In this document: piece by piece, positions 52,756 to 62,112 of the stretch | Layout: each line of letters begins with the position of its first letter | How positions within the stretch are numbered: position 1 is the first letter of the stretch | Origin: G963677325 sp963677325 | GTDB lineage: Bacteria; Bacteroidota; Bacteroidia; Bacteroidales; Prolixibacteraceae | Assembly: GCA_963677325.2 (NCBI GenBank) | Contig: CAXXGM010000008.1 | Location: 856,666-920,665 of the forward strand | Length of the DNA stretch: 64,000 bases | Direction of reading: 5' to 3' | The notes under the pieces: generated by a model | Told to the model about the DNA's origin: nothing | Seen by the model: only the letters and a program-made list of their open reading frames with translations | The model's database searches: none | Program-made: the position numbers and the translations under genes

Positions 52756-55749
52756 ATGAAAATTATTTTATTGATTTTGGGTTTGTTTTGCTCAGTGGCT
52801 ATCCAAAGTAAACCTTTGGCGACCGACACGCTGAAAGCCGGATTTCTAAATCCTCCCGACTCCGCAAGACCCGGTGTTTACTGGTATTTTATGGATGGCA
52901 ATACAAGCCGCGAGGCGATGACTGCCGATCTGGAATCAATGAAAGCTGCCGGAATTGGATATGTTGTATTTCTGGAAGTAAATGTTGGGGTCCCGCGAGG
53001 TAAGGTTGATTTTCTGAGTGAGGAATGGCAGGATTTGTATGTACATGCGGTGCGTGAGTCCGAAAGATTGGGAATCAGGATCATTTTGGGGTCAGGTCCG
53101 GGATGGGCCGGTAGCGGCGGTCCGTGGGTCAAACCGGAGCAATCGATGATGCATTTGGTTTCCAGTTCAACTGAGACAGAAGGTCCATCAGTTTTTCATG
53201 CTATCCTCCCGAAACCAGAACCCAGGAAACCTTTCTTTGGTGAAGGGAGTCTGACGGCAGAACTTAAACAAATCCGGGACAGCTGGTATGAAGATGTGGC
53301 TGTATTAGCCTTCCCAACCCCTGATTCCGGGGAGAGGATCGCAGACCTGGATGAAAAGGCTCTTTATTACCGGGCTCCCTATACCTCACGGCCAAACGTT
53401 AAACAATTTCTTCCGGCTCCGGTATCTTTCCCGGCAATCCCGGGTTCTGCCGTCGATCCGTCAAAGATCCTTGATCTTACCCGGTTGCTTCAACCCGATG
53501 GCAGTTTGCAATGGACTGTGCCGCAAGGGAAATGGACCATTCTCCGGTTTGGCAAGCGGAACAACGGTGCGGTTACCCGTCCTGCTCCAAAACCCGGGCT
53601 GGGATTTGAATGTGATAAGTTTGATACAGCGGCTTTTGATGCACATTTCAATGCCTATATAGGAAAGCTTCTGAATAAGGTTGGCCCAAGAAAATCCATA
53701 ACAGGCGGGGGTTGGACGATGATTCACATCGATAGTTGGGAAATGGGATCACAAAACTGGACCGGGGATTTCCGGGAGCAATTTAAAAAACGAAGGGGAT
53801 ATGATCCATTGTTGTATCTGCCGACTTACAGCGGACAGATTGTAGGAAGTCTTGAGTTAAGTGATCGGTTTTTGTGGGATGTACGTTTGACCTCGCAGGA
53901 GCTCATCATCGAAAATCATGCCGGCCGATTTAAAGAATTGGGCCGGCGCAATGGTTTCACCCTGTCGATTGAGCCTTATGACATGAACCCAACGGCAGAT
54001 CTTGATCTTGGGAGCGTTGCCGATGTACCGATGTGTGAATTCTGGAGTGATAAATTCGGATTCAATTCTTCTTTCAGCTGCATTGAGGCAACCTCCATTG
54101 CACATGTACAGGGCAAGCCTGTAGTGGCTGCAGAATCTTTTACAGCCAACTCCAATGAAGCGTGGAAAAAATATCCCGGCAATATGAAGGACCAAAGTGA
54201 CTGGGCTTTCAGCATGGGGATTAACCGGTTCATTTACCATACTTTTGCCCATAAACCTTATGGGGATGGATTAAAACCAGGAGTTACAATGGGTCCTTAT
54301 GGTGTTCATTGGGATCGTACTCAAACCTGGTGGCCAATGGTACCAGCTTATCACAAATATGTATCAAGATGCCAGTATGTTCTTTCACAAGGGAAAGCCG
54401 TTGCCGATATTTTGTATTTAACCCCTGAGGGGGCCCCACACGTTTTCAGGGCGCCGTCCTCCGCACTTGAAGGAACAGACGTCCTGCCTGATAAACGGGG
54501 CTATGCATTTGACGGATGCTCACCTCTGCTGTTGAAGGAAGCCAGCGTATCTGATCACCGGATTGTTTTCCCCGGCGGGGCATCTTATCGCATGCTGGTT
54601 TTACCGGATGCTGAGACCATGACTCCGGAATTGCTCTCCAAAATTGCATCACTTGTTAAATCCGGGGCTACAGTTATGGGCCATGCTCCATCCAAATCAC
54701 CCTCTCTGGTCAATTATCCCCAATGCGACGAACAGGTCCGGACTCTTGCCAATGAGTTATGGAAAAAGAAACTAATTCACCAGTCACGGGCTACCCTTGA
54801 GTCCTTTAAATCACCCTCCGGACAACTGATCACGGAACTTTATTCTTCTTATGATTCCACTGCAGCCTTGCTTAAAAAAATGGGTGTTAACCCTGATTTT
54901 ACTGCCTCCGGATCCATCAGGTACACCCACCGTTCTCTTCCGGATCGTGAAATATACTTTATTTCCAATCGTACCAGTGATCCTGTTGAGGATGTCTGCT
55001 CGTTCAGGGATGGCACTATTAATGCAGAATTATGGGATGCAGTGACCGGCGAAATCCGCCCTTTAAACAATCTTATTAAAAATGGGAAAGACCTATCAAT
55101 CAAAATAAAACTTGATGCTTCACAAAGCTTATTTGTTGTTTTCTATAAATCGCAGGTTCCGAAATCCAAAGAATTTAATGCACGGGAGAATTTCCCTGAC
55201 AAACAGTGTCTCATGAACCTGGAGGGAGCCTGGACAGTGGCTTTCGATACAACCTGGGGTGGTCCGGCAAAGGTGGTTTTTGATTCTCTTGCCGATTGGA
55301 CCTCACGAAAGGAAGAGGGCATCCGGCATTATTCCGGTATTGCCAGTTATTCAAAAACTTTTGATCTGCCTGAATCCTCACTTGCACCGAAAAAATCGAA
55401 GCTTTATCTGAACCTGGGGAATGTGAAGAATATGGCCCGGGTAAAATTAAACGGTAAAGATCTGGGGGTAGTCTGGACCTTCCCATGGCAGGTGGATATT
55501 TCAGGTGCTGTTAAGAAAAAAGGCAATAAACTTGTGATCGAGGTGGCCAACCTGTGGGCCAACAGGCTAATTGGTGACGAGTCGCTGCCTGATGATGGGA
55601 TTAAAGGAGGCAAATGGCCTGACTGGATTCTGAATGGAACCCCGCGGCCAACCAAACGTTACACCTTTACAACACATCATTTTTACAAAAAGGATGATCT
55701 GTTATTGGAATCAGGACTGATGGGTCCCGTGAAAATTATGCATGAATGA
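52756..55749 (+). CDS. GH106-type alpha-L-rhamnosidase-like protein
   Basis: 997 aa, signal peptide to about residue 18. The opening (FLNPPDSARPGVYWYFMDGNTSREAMTADLESMKAAGIGYVV, near 27-70) and GSGPGWAGSGGPWV (about 111-125) are those of GH106-type rhamnosidases. A long TIM barrel follows, with WEMGSQNWTGDF and GFTLSIEPYDMNPTADLDLG. The C-terminal sandwich (about 820-990; LYLNLGNVKNMARVKLNGKDLGVVWTFPW) is the usual GH2-like module. It should remove terminal alpha-L-rhamnose from a glycan. It starts a run of plus-strand sugar genes. Confidence 0.85.
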   Translation: MKIILLILGLFCSVAIQSKPLATDTLKAGFLNPPDSARPGVYWYFMDGNTSREAMTADLESMKAAGIGYVVFLEVNVGVPRGKVDFLSEEWQDLYVHAVRESERLGIRIILGSGPGWAGSGGPWVKPEQSMMHLVSSSTETEGPSVFHAILPKPEPRKPFFGEGSLTAELKQIRDSWYEDVAVLAFPTPDSGERIADLDEKALYYRAPYTSRPNVKQFLPAPVSFPAIPGSAVDPSKILDLTRLLQPDGSLQWTVPQGKWTILRFGKRNNGAVTRPAPKPGLGFECDKFDTAAFDAHFNAYIGKLLNKVGPRKSITGGGWTMIHIDSWEMGSQNWTGDFREQFKKRRGYDPLLYLPTYSGQIVGSLELSDRFLWDVRLTSQELIIENHAGRFKELGRRNGFTLSIEPYDMNPTADLDLGSVADVPMCEFWSDKFGFNSSFSCIEATSIAHVQGKPVVAAESFTANSNEAWKKYPGNMKDQSDWAFSMGINRFIYHTFAHKPYGDGLKPGVTMGPYGVHWDRTQTWWPMVPAYHKYVSRCQYVLSQGKAVADILYLTPEGAPHVFRAPSSALEGTDVLPDKRGYAFDGCSPLLLKEASVSDHRIVFPGGASYRMLVLPDAETMTPELLSKIASLVKSGATVMGHAPSKSPSLVNYPQCDEQVRTLANELWKKKLIHQSRATLESFKSPSGQLITELYSSYDSTAALLKKMGVNPDFTASGSIRYTHRSLPDREIYFISNRTSDPVEDVCSFRDGTINAELWDAVTGEIRPLNNLIKNGKDLSIKIKLDASQSLFVVFYKSQVPKSKEFNARENFPDKQCLMNLEGAWTVAFDTTWGGPAKVVFDSLADWTSRKEEGIRHYSGIASYSKTFDLPESSLAPKKSKLYLNLGNVKNMARVKLNGKDLGVVWTFPWQVDISGAVKKKGNKLVIEVANLWANRLIGDESLPDDGIKGGKWPDWILNGTPRPTKRYTFTTHHFYKKDDLLLESGLMGPVKIMHE

Positions 55750-55974
55750 ATCATAATAAAAGGTGGAAAGTAGTGGAATCAATTTGCCTGACACTATTAA
55801 ATGATGGAATAAGAACCCCGGATTTTTTCTATTCCACTTTAGAAAAGGGGAAAGATGCTCATTTCACAATGCGTCTTACTTTAATTAAGGGTTAGTCGAT
55901 TGTGTAATAAGAAATATTAAACTTAACTCGTTTTAACGATTAAATAAATAACCACTTAAATCTTAACAGTGTGC

Positions 55975-57135
55975 ATGAAAAGGACATTAATCTTCTTAGC
56001 CATCAGTTTGTTAACAATTTTAGACGTTTCTTCTCAATCCATATTTAATGGACTGGAAATGAATATGGGTAACTTAAGCCGGTTGTCAAATGCCCAAACC
56101 CGTTCGATCAGTCCTGAAAACTTTACCGGTGAAAAGGGTAAGGGGGGGATGGCGATACCGGATGAAAAGAGTAAACCCAATACGGCCAATGCAAGTAATG
56201 CCGCACGTGATCTGGGTGCAGGTTGGAAAGTTAATCCTTATGTTCGTATTCAACCAGGGGAGACCTTTACAATGGCTGAAATCGATGGGATGGGAGCAAT
56301 CCAGCATATTTGGATGACCCCAACGGGGAAATGGCGGTTTTCCATTTTACGTATTTACTGGGATAATGAGACTGAGCCATCTGTTGAGTGTCCGGTAGGC
56401 GATTTCTTTGGTATGGGTTGGAACGAATATGCTCCACTCAACTCATTAGCTGTATGTGTTAACCCGGGAAGCGCTTTTAATTGTTATTGGGTCATGCCTT
56501 TCCGGAAAAAGTGCAGGATCACGATGGAAAATATTAACGATAAAGATCCGATGACTTTGTATTACCAAATTGATTATACCCTTACGGATGTACCAAATGA
56601 TGCTGCGTATTTTCATGCACAATACCGACGACAAAATCCAAATGAAACATCCCTTTATACCATTGCCGACCATATTAAAGGGAAAGGCCAATATGTTGGC
56701 ACTTACCTTGCCTGGGGTGTAAATAACAATGGATGGTGGGGAGAAGGAGAAATCAAATTTTATATTGATGGGGATAAAAAGTATCCTACTATTTGTGGAA
56801 CCGGCACAGAGGATTACTTCTGTGGTTCATACAATTTTGACAGGAACGGGAAATACACGGAGTTCTGTACCCCGTATTCAGGTTTAGTACAGGTCATCAG
56901 GCCGGATGGGTTGTATCGTTCGCAACAACGATTCGGGCTTTATCGCTGGCATATCATGGATCCTATCCGTTTTGAAAATGACCTGAAAGTTACGATCCAG
57001 GATTTAGGTTGGCGGCAGGGAGGGCGGTACTTGCCACAGCAATCAGACATATCTTCAGTTTGTTTCTGGTACCAGACGGATCCCCATTCCGGGTTCCCGA
57101 AATTTCCATCCTGGCAACAACTTGAAGTAAACTAA
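55975..57135 (+). CDS. GH172 (DUF2961) family glycosidase-like protein
   Basis: 386 aa from the ATG at 55,975; a GTG at 55,969 is also in frame. Signal peptide MKRTLIFLAISLLTILDVSSQS. The family pattern is clear: PYVRIQPGETFTMAEIDGMGAIQHIWMTP, a C-terminal GTGTEDYFCGSYNFDRN near residue 271, and GRYLPQQSDISSVCFWYQT at the end. GH172 includes alpha-D-arabinofuranosidases and difructose-anhydride-forming enzymes. It lies 219 bp after the GH106-like gene and 26 bp before ribulokinase. Confidence 0.85.
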   Translation: MKRTLIFLAISLLTILDVSSQSIFNGLEMNMGNLSRLSNAQTRSISPENFTGEKGKGGMAIPDEKSKPNTANASNAARDLGAGWKVNPYVRIQPGETFTMAEIDGMGAIQHIWMTPTGKWRFSILRIYWDNETEPSVECPVGDFFGMGWNEYAPLNSLAVCVNPGSAFNCYWVMPFRKKCRITMENINDKDPMTLYYQIDYTLTDVPNDAAYFHAQYRRQNPNETSLYTIADHIKGKGQYVGTYLAWGVNNNGWWGEGEIKFYIDGDKKYPTICGTGTEDYFCGSYNFDRNGKYTEFCTPYSGLVQVIRPDGLYRSQQRFGLYRWHIMDPIRFENDLKVTIQDLGWRQGGRYLPQQSDISSVCFWYQTDPHSGFPKFPSWQQLEVN

Positions 57136-57161
57136 TTTTCTAAACAAATTATTTAGAATTA

Positions 57162-58814
57162 ATGGATAATCAATATTGCATAGGTGTCGATTTTGGGTCT
57201 GATTCAGTCAGGGCCATGCTGGTGAACGCAGAAGACGGGAAGGAACTGGCCATCTCCGTTTTTGAGTATCCCCGGTGGAAAGACGGATTATACTGTAATC
57301 CAGGAATAAACCAGTTTCGTCAGCATCCCTTGGATTATATAGCTGGATTGGAATTTACTGTTCATGAGATTTTGGATAAAGTACCGGATGCAGTCAATAA
57401 GGTTTGTGCGATGTCATTTGACACGACTGGTTCTACACCTGTTGCAGTTGACAGGAACGGAACACCCTTGGCTTTGCTTCCCGAATTTACTGAAAATCCC
57501 GATGCCATGTTTATTTTATGGAAAGATCACACCGCCATCCGGGAAGCAGATCAGATCAACGCTTTATGCAAGACATGGTCTATTGATTATTCGGGATATT
57601 CCGGAGGTATTTATTCGCCTGAATGGTTCTGGGCCAAGATATTGCATATCCTCAACAAGGGGGAAGAGGTGGCTGATGCCGCTTATTCATGGGTCGAACA
57701 TTGCGATTGGATTCCGGCGCTTCTGACCGGCAATACCAATCCACTGACACTGAAACGCAGCCGGTGTGCAGCGGGGCACAAGGCCATGTGGAATGCACAA
57801 TGGGGAGGTTTGCCTGATAATGAGTTTCTACGTTCACTCCACTCGAAAATGGACGGCTTAAGGGACCGCTTATACACCGAAACATATACCGGCGATTGTG
57901 TAGCGGGCAAGCTGTCCCCTGAATGGGCCAAAAGATTGGGATTGGATCAGAAAGTGGTCGTGGGAGTTAGCGGGTTTGATGCTCATTTAGGTGCAGTAGG
58001 GTCAGGCATTAAGCCTTATTATGTGAGTAAAGTAGTTGGTACTTCAACCTGCGATATGCTTATTGCTCCTTCCCATGAAATTGGGGACAAACTAATTCGT
58101 GGAATTTGCGGGCAAGTAGATGGTTCTATTGTCCCGGGGATGTTGGGCCTGGAAGCTGGACAGTCAGCCTTTGGGGACATTTATGCCTGGTTCCGGGACC
58201 TCTTGTTGTGGCCCGTAAAAAACAGTCTGAAGGATGTTCCCGGAAATGATTTGATCTATGCGAAATTGAAATCCAATCTGATCGCGGAGTTAAGCGAGGC
58301 AGCCTCAAAGGTTCCTGCCGGAAGCTTTGAAATACTTGCATTGGATTGGCATAATGGCAGGCGGACCCCTGATTCCAACCCCTATTTGAAAGGCGCCATA
58401 GCGGGTCTGACTTTAGGTACAGATGCACCAAAAATTTTCAGGGCATTGGTTGAAGCTACCGCTTTTGGGTCAAAGAAGATTATCGAACGGTTCAGGGAGG
58501 AAGGAATCCCTATATATGGTATGATCGCGTTGGGAGGAGTAGCAAAAAAATCGCCCCTTGTGATGCAGATCCTGGCTGACGTGTTGAATGTACCAATAAA
58601 AGTAGTCCGTTCTGAACACACTTGCGCCCTCGGTGCTGCTATGTATGCTGCAGTAGTTGCCGGATATTACAAGAATATTGGTGAAGCTCAGAAAAAAATG
58701 GGCTCAGGATTTGAATCCAATTATATTCCGGTACCTGAGAATGTTCAAAGATATCAGACTATTTATTTGAAGTATTCAGCTCTTGGGAATTTTGTTGAAA
58801 ATCAACAATCCTGA
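57162..58814 (+). CDS. araB: Ribulokinase, FGGY family
   Basis: 550 aa, the usual ribulokinase length. The N-terminal IGVDFGSDSVRAMLVNAEDG starts the ATP-binding domain; SFDTTGSTPVAVDRNG, GLEAGQSAFGDIYAWF, LDWHNGRRTPDSNPYLKGAIAGLTLGT and GGVAKKSPLVMQILADVL are all typical. It phosphorylates L-ribulose to ribulose-5-phosphate in the cytoplasm, the second step of L-arabinose use. No arabinose isomerase or epimerase lies in the window. It probably shares a transcript with the GH172 gene. Confidence 0.92.
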   Translation: MDNQYCIGVDFGSDSVRAMLVNAEDGKELAISVFEYPRWKDGLYCNPGINQFRQHPLDYIAGLEFTVHEILDKVPDAVNKVCAMSFDTTGSTPVAVDRNGTPLALLPEFTENPDAMFILWKDHTAIREADQINALCKTWSIDYSGYSGGIYSPEWFWAKILHILNKGEEVADAAYSWVEHCDWIPALLTGNTNPLTLKRSRCAAGHKAMWNAQWGGLPDNEFLRSLHSKMDGLRDRLYTETYTGDCVAGKLSPEWAKRLGLDQKVVVGVSGFDAHLGAVGSGIKPYYVSKVVGTSTCDMLIAPSHEIGDKLIRGICGQVDGSIVPGMLGLEAGQSAFGDIYAWFRDLLLWPVKNSLKDVPGNDLIYAKLKSNLIAELSEAASKVPAGSFEILALDWHNGRRTPDSNPYLKGAIAGLTLGTDAPKIFRALVEATAFGSKKIIERFREEGIPIYGMIALGGVAKKSPLVMQILADVLNVPIKVVRSEHTCALGAAMYAAVVAGYYKNIGEAQKKMGSGFESNYIPVPENVQRYQTIYLKYSALGNFVENQQS

Positions 58815-58836
58815 AATATTCACAAGTGAATGAGGA

Positions 58837-58877
58837 AAAGTAGGAAGTAGGAAAGTAGGGAAATAATATGTTAATTT
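58837..58877. repeat. GTAGGAA-type array, inverse copy of 61,905-61,945
   Basis: 41 bp including GTAGGAAGTAGGAAAGTAGGG and AATAATATGTTAATTT; the reverse complement occurs at 61,905-61,945 with one mismatch. Confidence 0.75.
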
Positions 58878-59115
58878 AATGTGTTGTCTATCCCCGAAAA
58901 AACAGCAAATAGGTGGATTTACCATATATATGCTTTACTGATTTAAATGGCATATTCCTCAGCTTTATTGCCTCAAACCCAAACCTATCAAGGATCTGAT
59001 AAAAACAAGATCCTGTTCTATTTTACTTTTGGATCAAAAGATCCGGATCAAGTCAGCCAATGGGTGCTAAATCAGAAAGATAAAGGTCTTTTATCTGAGA
59101 GGACTGCTTGTGTTT

Positions 59116-60075
59116 CTAATCCCAACAGTAGGATCCTTTCCAGAACACTTCTTCACCCTTTTTCATCGTCAGATCCTGGCCATTGACCAGATTGAAATAT
59201 GATTTACGATAGTTGGCAGAGAATGCCTTGGGTGTACCAGCTCCCAGTTTTCCCATTGATCCCAATCCCTCTTCAATGTTTAAAACCAATTTAAGCTGAT
59301 GTTTGTTTTCATTATCTTTTAATAGAATTGTATTTGCTCCCTGGTTTGATTTGCAACTGCTGTTGACATTAACAGCTCCAGTATTGATTACACGTTGACC
59401 GGCCATGTATTTGACTGAATCGAAAAGAGAGAAATTCTGACTTTGCAATCCATAGTAACGCTGAATCACCAGATCTTCCAATGCTTCGATTTTGACCTGC
59501 ACTTCAACCTGGCGTGTGTTTTTTATGCTGTAATGTACGGTTTCCTTGAGCAGATTTTTATTCGTGAGCGAATAATCGTATCCGTGGATCAGGTTGGTCA
59601 CATACAGGTCAACCTGTTCGCAACTGCGTTCCAAATTTCCGGTTGACTTTTCTCCATCAATGTTTATACTCAGATCGCTTGTTAATGCAGTGGGTGTTCC
59701 GGTTCCATCGCCATTAGAGCCATGCCAGCCTCCCGTAAATTTTTGGGTCAGTCCTGATTGTACTGAAGAAGCGCCACATACATAATAGGGACCGATCCAG
59801 TCGGTGCCGGAGTTATATTCACTTGAAGTGCGTCCCTGTAAATGATCAGCCTGGGTTAGATAATAACTTACTTTGGCAATTCCAAACAATTGATTCACTC
59901 CACAGGGATAAAAGCTGATCTGCATATTCTTTTCTTTACTGAAGAAACCAATATGAATATGTCCCTCGTAGTTTTTGACTGTCATCGAGATTGAAGATTC
60001 AACTTCAGCCTCTTTTTGGCAGCGGGCAAACAGGACTAATGCAACGAAGGCTAATGTAGATAAGATTTGTTTCAT
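59116..60075 (-). CDS. Hypothetical exported protein, 319 aa
   Basis: No family recognised. Signal peptide MKQILSTLAFVALVLFARC; the Cys could be lipidated but Arg before it is unusual. The mature part is beta-rich (HIHIGFFSKEKNMQISFYP, TQKFTGGWHGSNGDGTG, VDLYVTNLIHGYDYS) with many Asn and Gly, as in carbohydrate-binding sandwiches. It follows the FAD oxidoreductase gene by 45 bp, so the two are probably one transcript. Confidence 0.6.
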   Translation of the reverse strand: MKQILSTLAFVALVLFARCQKEAEVESSISMTVKNYEGHIHIGFFSKEKNMQISFYPCGVNQLFGIAKVSYYLTQADHLQGRTSSEYNSGTDWIGPYYVCGASSVQSGLTQKFTGGWHGSNGDGTGTPTALTSDLSINIDGEKSTGNLERSCEQVDLYVTNLIHGYDYSLTNKNLLKETVHYSIKNTRQVEVQVKIEALEDLVIQRYYGLQSQNFSLFDSVKYMAGQRVINTGAVNVNSSCKSNQGANTILLKDNENKHQLKLVLNIEEGLGSMGKLGAGTPKAFSANYRKSYFNLVNGQDLTMKKGEEVFWKGSYCWD

Positions 60076-60120
60076 ATAAGCTCATGAATTTTAATTAAGG
60101 GGAAGTGTCGCAAGGTGGAG

Positions 60121-61845
60121 TTAAGAAATTGGCCATCGCGTTTCTATTCCCTGTGCGCGGATAAAACCGGTGAAATCTTCCAGCAAAGCCTTTTTTTCGC
60201 GCACTTCACGAGGTAAGATTTTTTTGTTGATAGAAAATGCAACCAGCATTCCCACCGATTCACCAATGTTCCATTCTACCGGGTGTAACCGGTAACAGCC
60301 ATTTGTAATATGTGTTGTGCCGATATTTTTATTGGCCGGGAGAAGGTTCTTCATCCGTTGGGGCAGGAGCGCACCTAAAGGAATCTGGAACGGCAGCGAT
60401 GGTATGTCAATATAATTGGTCCCTTTACTCCCTGGATGCAGATCGATGTTATAACTGCCAATCCCCACGCTGTCGTAAAAATCTGAGGCTGCATTTCCTT
60501 CTTTTTTCCCGGTGATCTGCCCTCTGTTCTCCTTGCCCACATGTTCCTCCAAAATGGTAAAGAGGGCTTTGATGCGACGTGACTCACGGATATACGGATA
60601 TTTAGCCAACCCATCCTCAGTACCCATGATATCTTTACGCAGACGTATTTCAGGCCAGCCTTTTCCACCGTCTGGACGAGGAGCCTCGGTTTGCAGCCAG
60701 TATAAAAGGGACAGACTTAGCTGTTTGGCCTGTTCTACCTGCTTTTTAAACACTTTGGCGTTTGCACCAATCAGGTTGCCATTAAGATAGTCGTTTTGAG
60801 GCCAGTTAACAACGGTAATATCGCTCTGATAAAAATCTTTAGTGAAGTTGTTTTTGCTGATGATACGCCTGTAATTCCAAAGATTTAGCAACGGGGTCGT
60901 ACTGATCCCCCCGGGGTGAAAACCTAACGTCTTCGGTTGAAGGGTTGAAGGGGTGGAGTAACGGAAGTCAAGTAATTTCCCTGGCCAGGGCGGATTCATC
61001 TCAGGTTTAAAGTTGCGCCAGAAATCATACTCAACAGGTTTTTCGATGAGATGATTTTGTTCCGGAACGTAATCTATTGCGAAACACATGGTAAATGCCT
61101 GATTATTTTCCGGGTCAGCTTTATCGGGAGCATGCAGCTCGTTTGTATCTTTTCGGGATTCAGTGCCTGTGACAAATTCGGTACCTGTGAGAGGAAGTAA
61201 ATCGCCTAATTCCGTAGCGTCAACAAAATACGGTGCTGTAAGGGTCACATTAACCCCGGTTAGCTGGTTTGTCGCTCTCATCGCATTAACATGGTCACCG
61301 GTAACATCCGCGTCAGTAACTTTATGCTCAAGCAGCAAAGTAAGTTTTCCGGAACTGATGTAAGGGGCCAGCATCTGATACAAAACTGCAAGTGCAACGC
61401 GCGGCTCATGACACAATCTGGAAACTGCACCATCACCGGGGTTCAGATATCTTCTGGCCTTGGCAACCTCCGTCAATGGATAGTTGTCTATGTAATAGCT
61501 GCGGATTGCTGTCCGAAGTTCACGGTAAAGCCTTGTACCTCCATGCGTTTCAATCCATTGATTTTCATCAGGTGGCACTCCCTGCTGTGTGAGCTGACCA
61601 CCAATCCAGTTGGTTTCTTCAGTAAGGATCACATTTAAGTTGTTGCGTAATGCCGCTAAAGCGGAAGCACATCCTCCCAAACCGCCGCCAGCAATAACTA
61701 CATCTGCATGGAGTCCGTCATTGTCAGATAATCGTTTATTCCGCTCTGTTAAAGATTGCTCAAAAGAGGGAATACCGTAAGCAGAAGCCGATGCAATGGC
61801 TCCCCCTCCCGAAACGATTAATCCGATAAAGTTTTTACGATTCAT
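60121..61845 (-). CDS. Exported FAD-dependent oxidoreductase
   Basis: 574 aa. VVIAGGGLGGCASALAALRNNLNVILTEE near 49-77 is the Rossmann FAD-binding motif, and the layout (CHEPRVALAVLYQML, FVDATELGDLLPLTGTEF, LLPANKNIGTTHITNGCYRLHPVEWNIGESVGMLVAF) is that of the FAD_oxidored family found near carbohydrate genes. The N-terminus NRKNFIGLIVSGGGAIASASA looks like a weak Tat signal (RK in place of RR), which fits export of a cofactor-loaded protein. The substrate is unknown. Confidence 0.85.
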   Translation of the reverse strand: MNRKNFIGLIVSGGGAIASASAYGIPSFEQSLTERNKRLSDNDGLHADVVIAGGGLGGCASALAALRNNLNVILTEETNWIGGQLTQQGVPPDENQWIETHGGTRLYRELRTAIRSYYIDNYPLTEVAKARRYLNPGDGAVSRLCHEPRVALAVLYQMLAPYISSGKLTLLLEHKVTDADVTGDHVNAMRATNQLTGVNVTLTAPYFVDATELGDLLPLTGTEFVTGTESRKDTNELHAPDKADPENNQAFTMCFAIDYVPEQNHLIEKPVEYDFWRNFKPEMNPPWPGKLLDFRYSTPSTLQPKTLGFHPGGISTTPLLNLWNYRRIISKNNFTKDFYQSDITVVNWPQNDYLNGNLIGANAKVFKKQVEQAKQLSLSLLYWLQTEAPRPDGGKGWPEIRLRKDIMGTEDGLAKYPYIRESRRIKALFTILEEHVGKENRGQITGKKEGNAASDFYDSVGIGSYNIDLHPGSKGTNYIDIPSLPFQIPLGALLPQRMKNLLPANKNIGTTHITNGCYRLHPVEWNIGESVGMLVAFSINKKILPREVREKKALLEDFTGFIRAQGIETRWPIS

Positions 61846-61904
61846 AGATTAAATTTTACAAGAGAGTTTTATATTCCATGCAAACCCTCATAAAGTTAAT
61901 TAAC

Positions 61905-61945
61905 AAATTAACATATTATTTCCCTACTTTCCTACTCCCTACTTT
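61905..61945. repeat. CCTACTTT-type array, inverse copy of 58,837-58,877
   Basis: 41 bp, reverse complement of the array at 58.84 kb. It continues into further TTCCCTC/CTACTTT units. It lies between the FAD gene and the DUF4855-like gene, so the pair flanks the two-gene unit at 59.1-61.8 kb. Confidence 0.75.
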
Positions 61946-62112
61946 CATATATTCCCTCTTCCTAATATAGAGATCTATCATTTTAATAGATTCTTCATAA
62001 ATATAAATTGCAGTTATTAAGTACATTGACACATCCGGTAATTTTCTCCTTTATGTTTATCGGCATTAAGCCTGCTATTTTTTGCAGTTCGATTTTTTTT
62101 AACTTAAAAAAG

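Noticed and set aside
58947..59186. 79-codon plus-strand frame after ribulokinase
   Set aside because: No promoter, start context or family similarity, and its end overlaps the minus-strand gene. The first part could be a remnant but nothing supports it.
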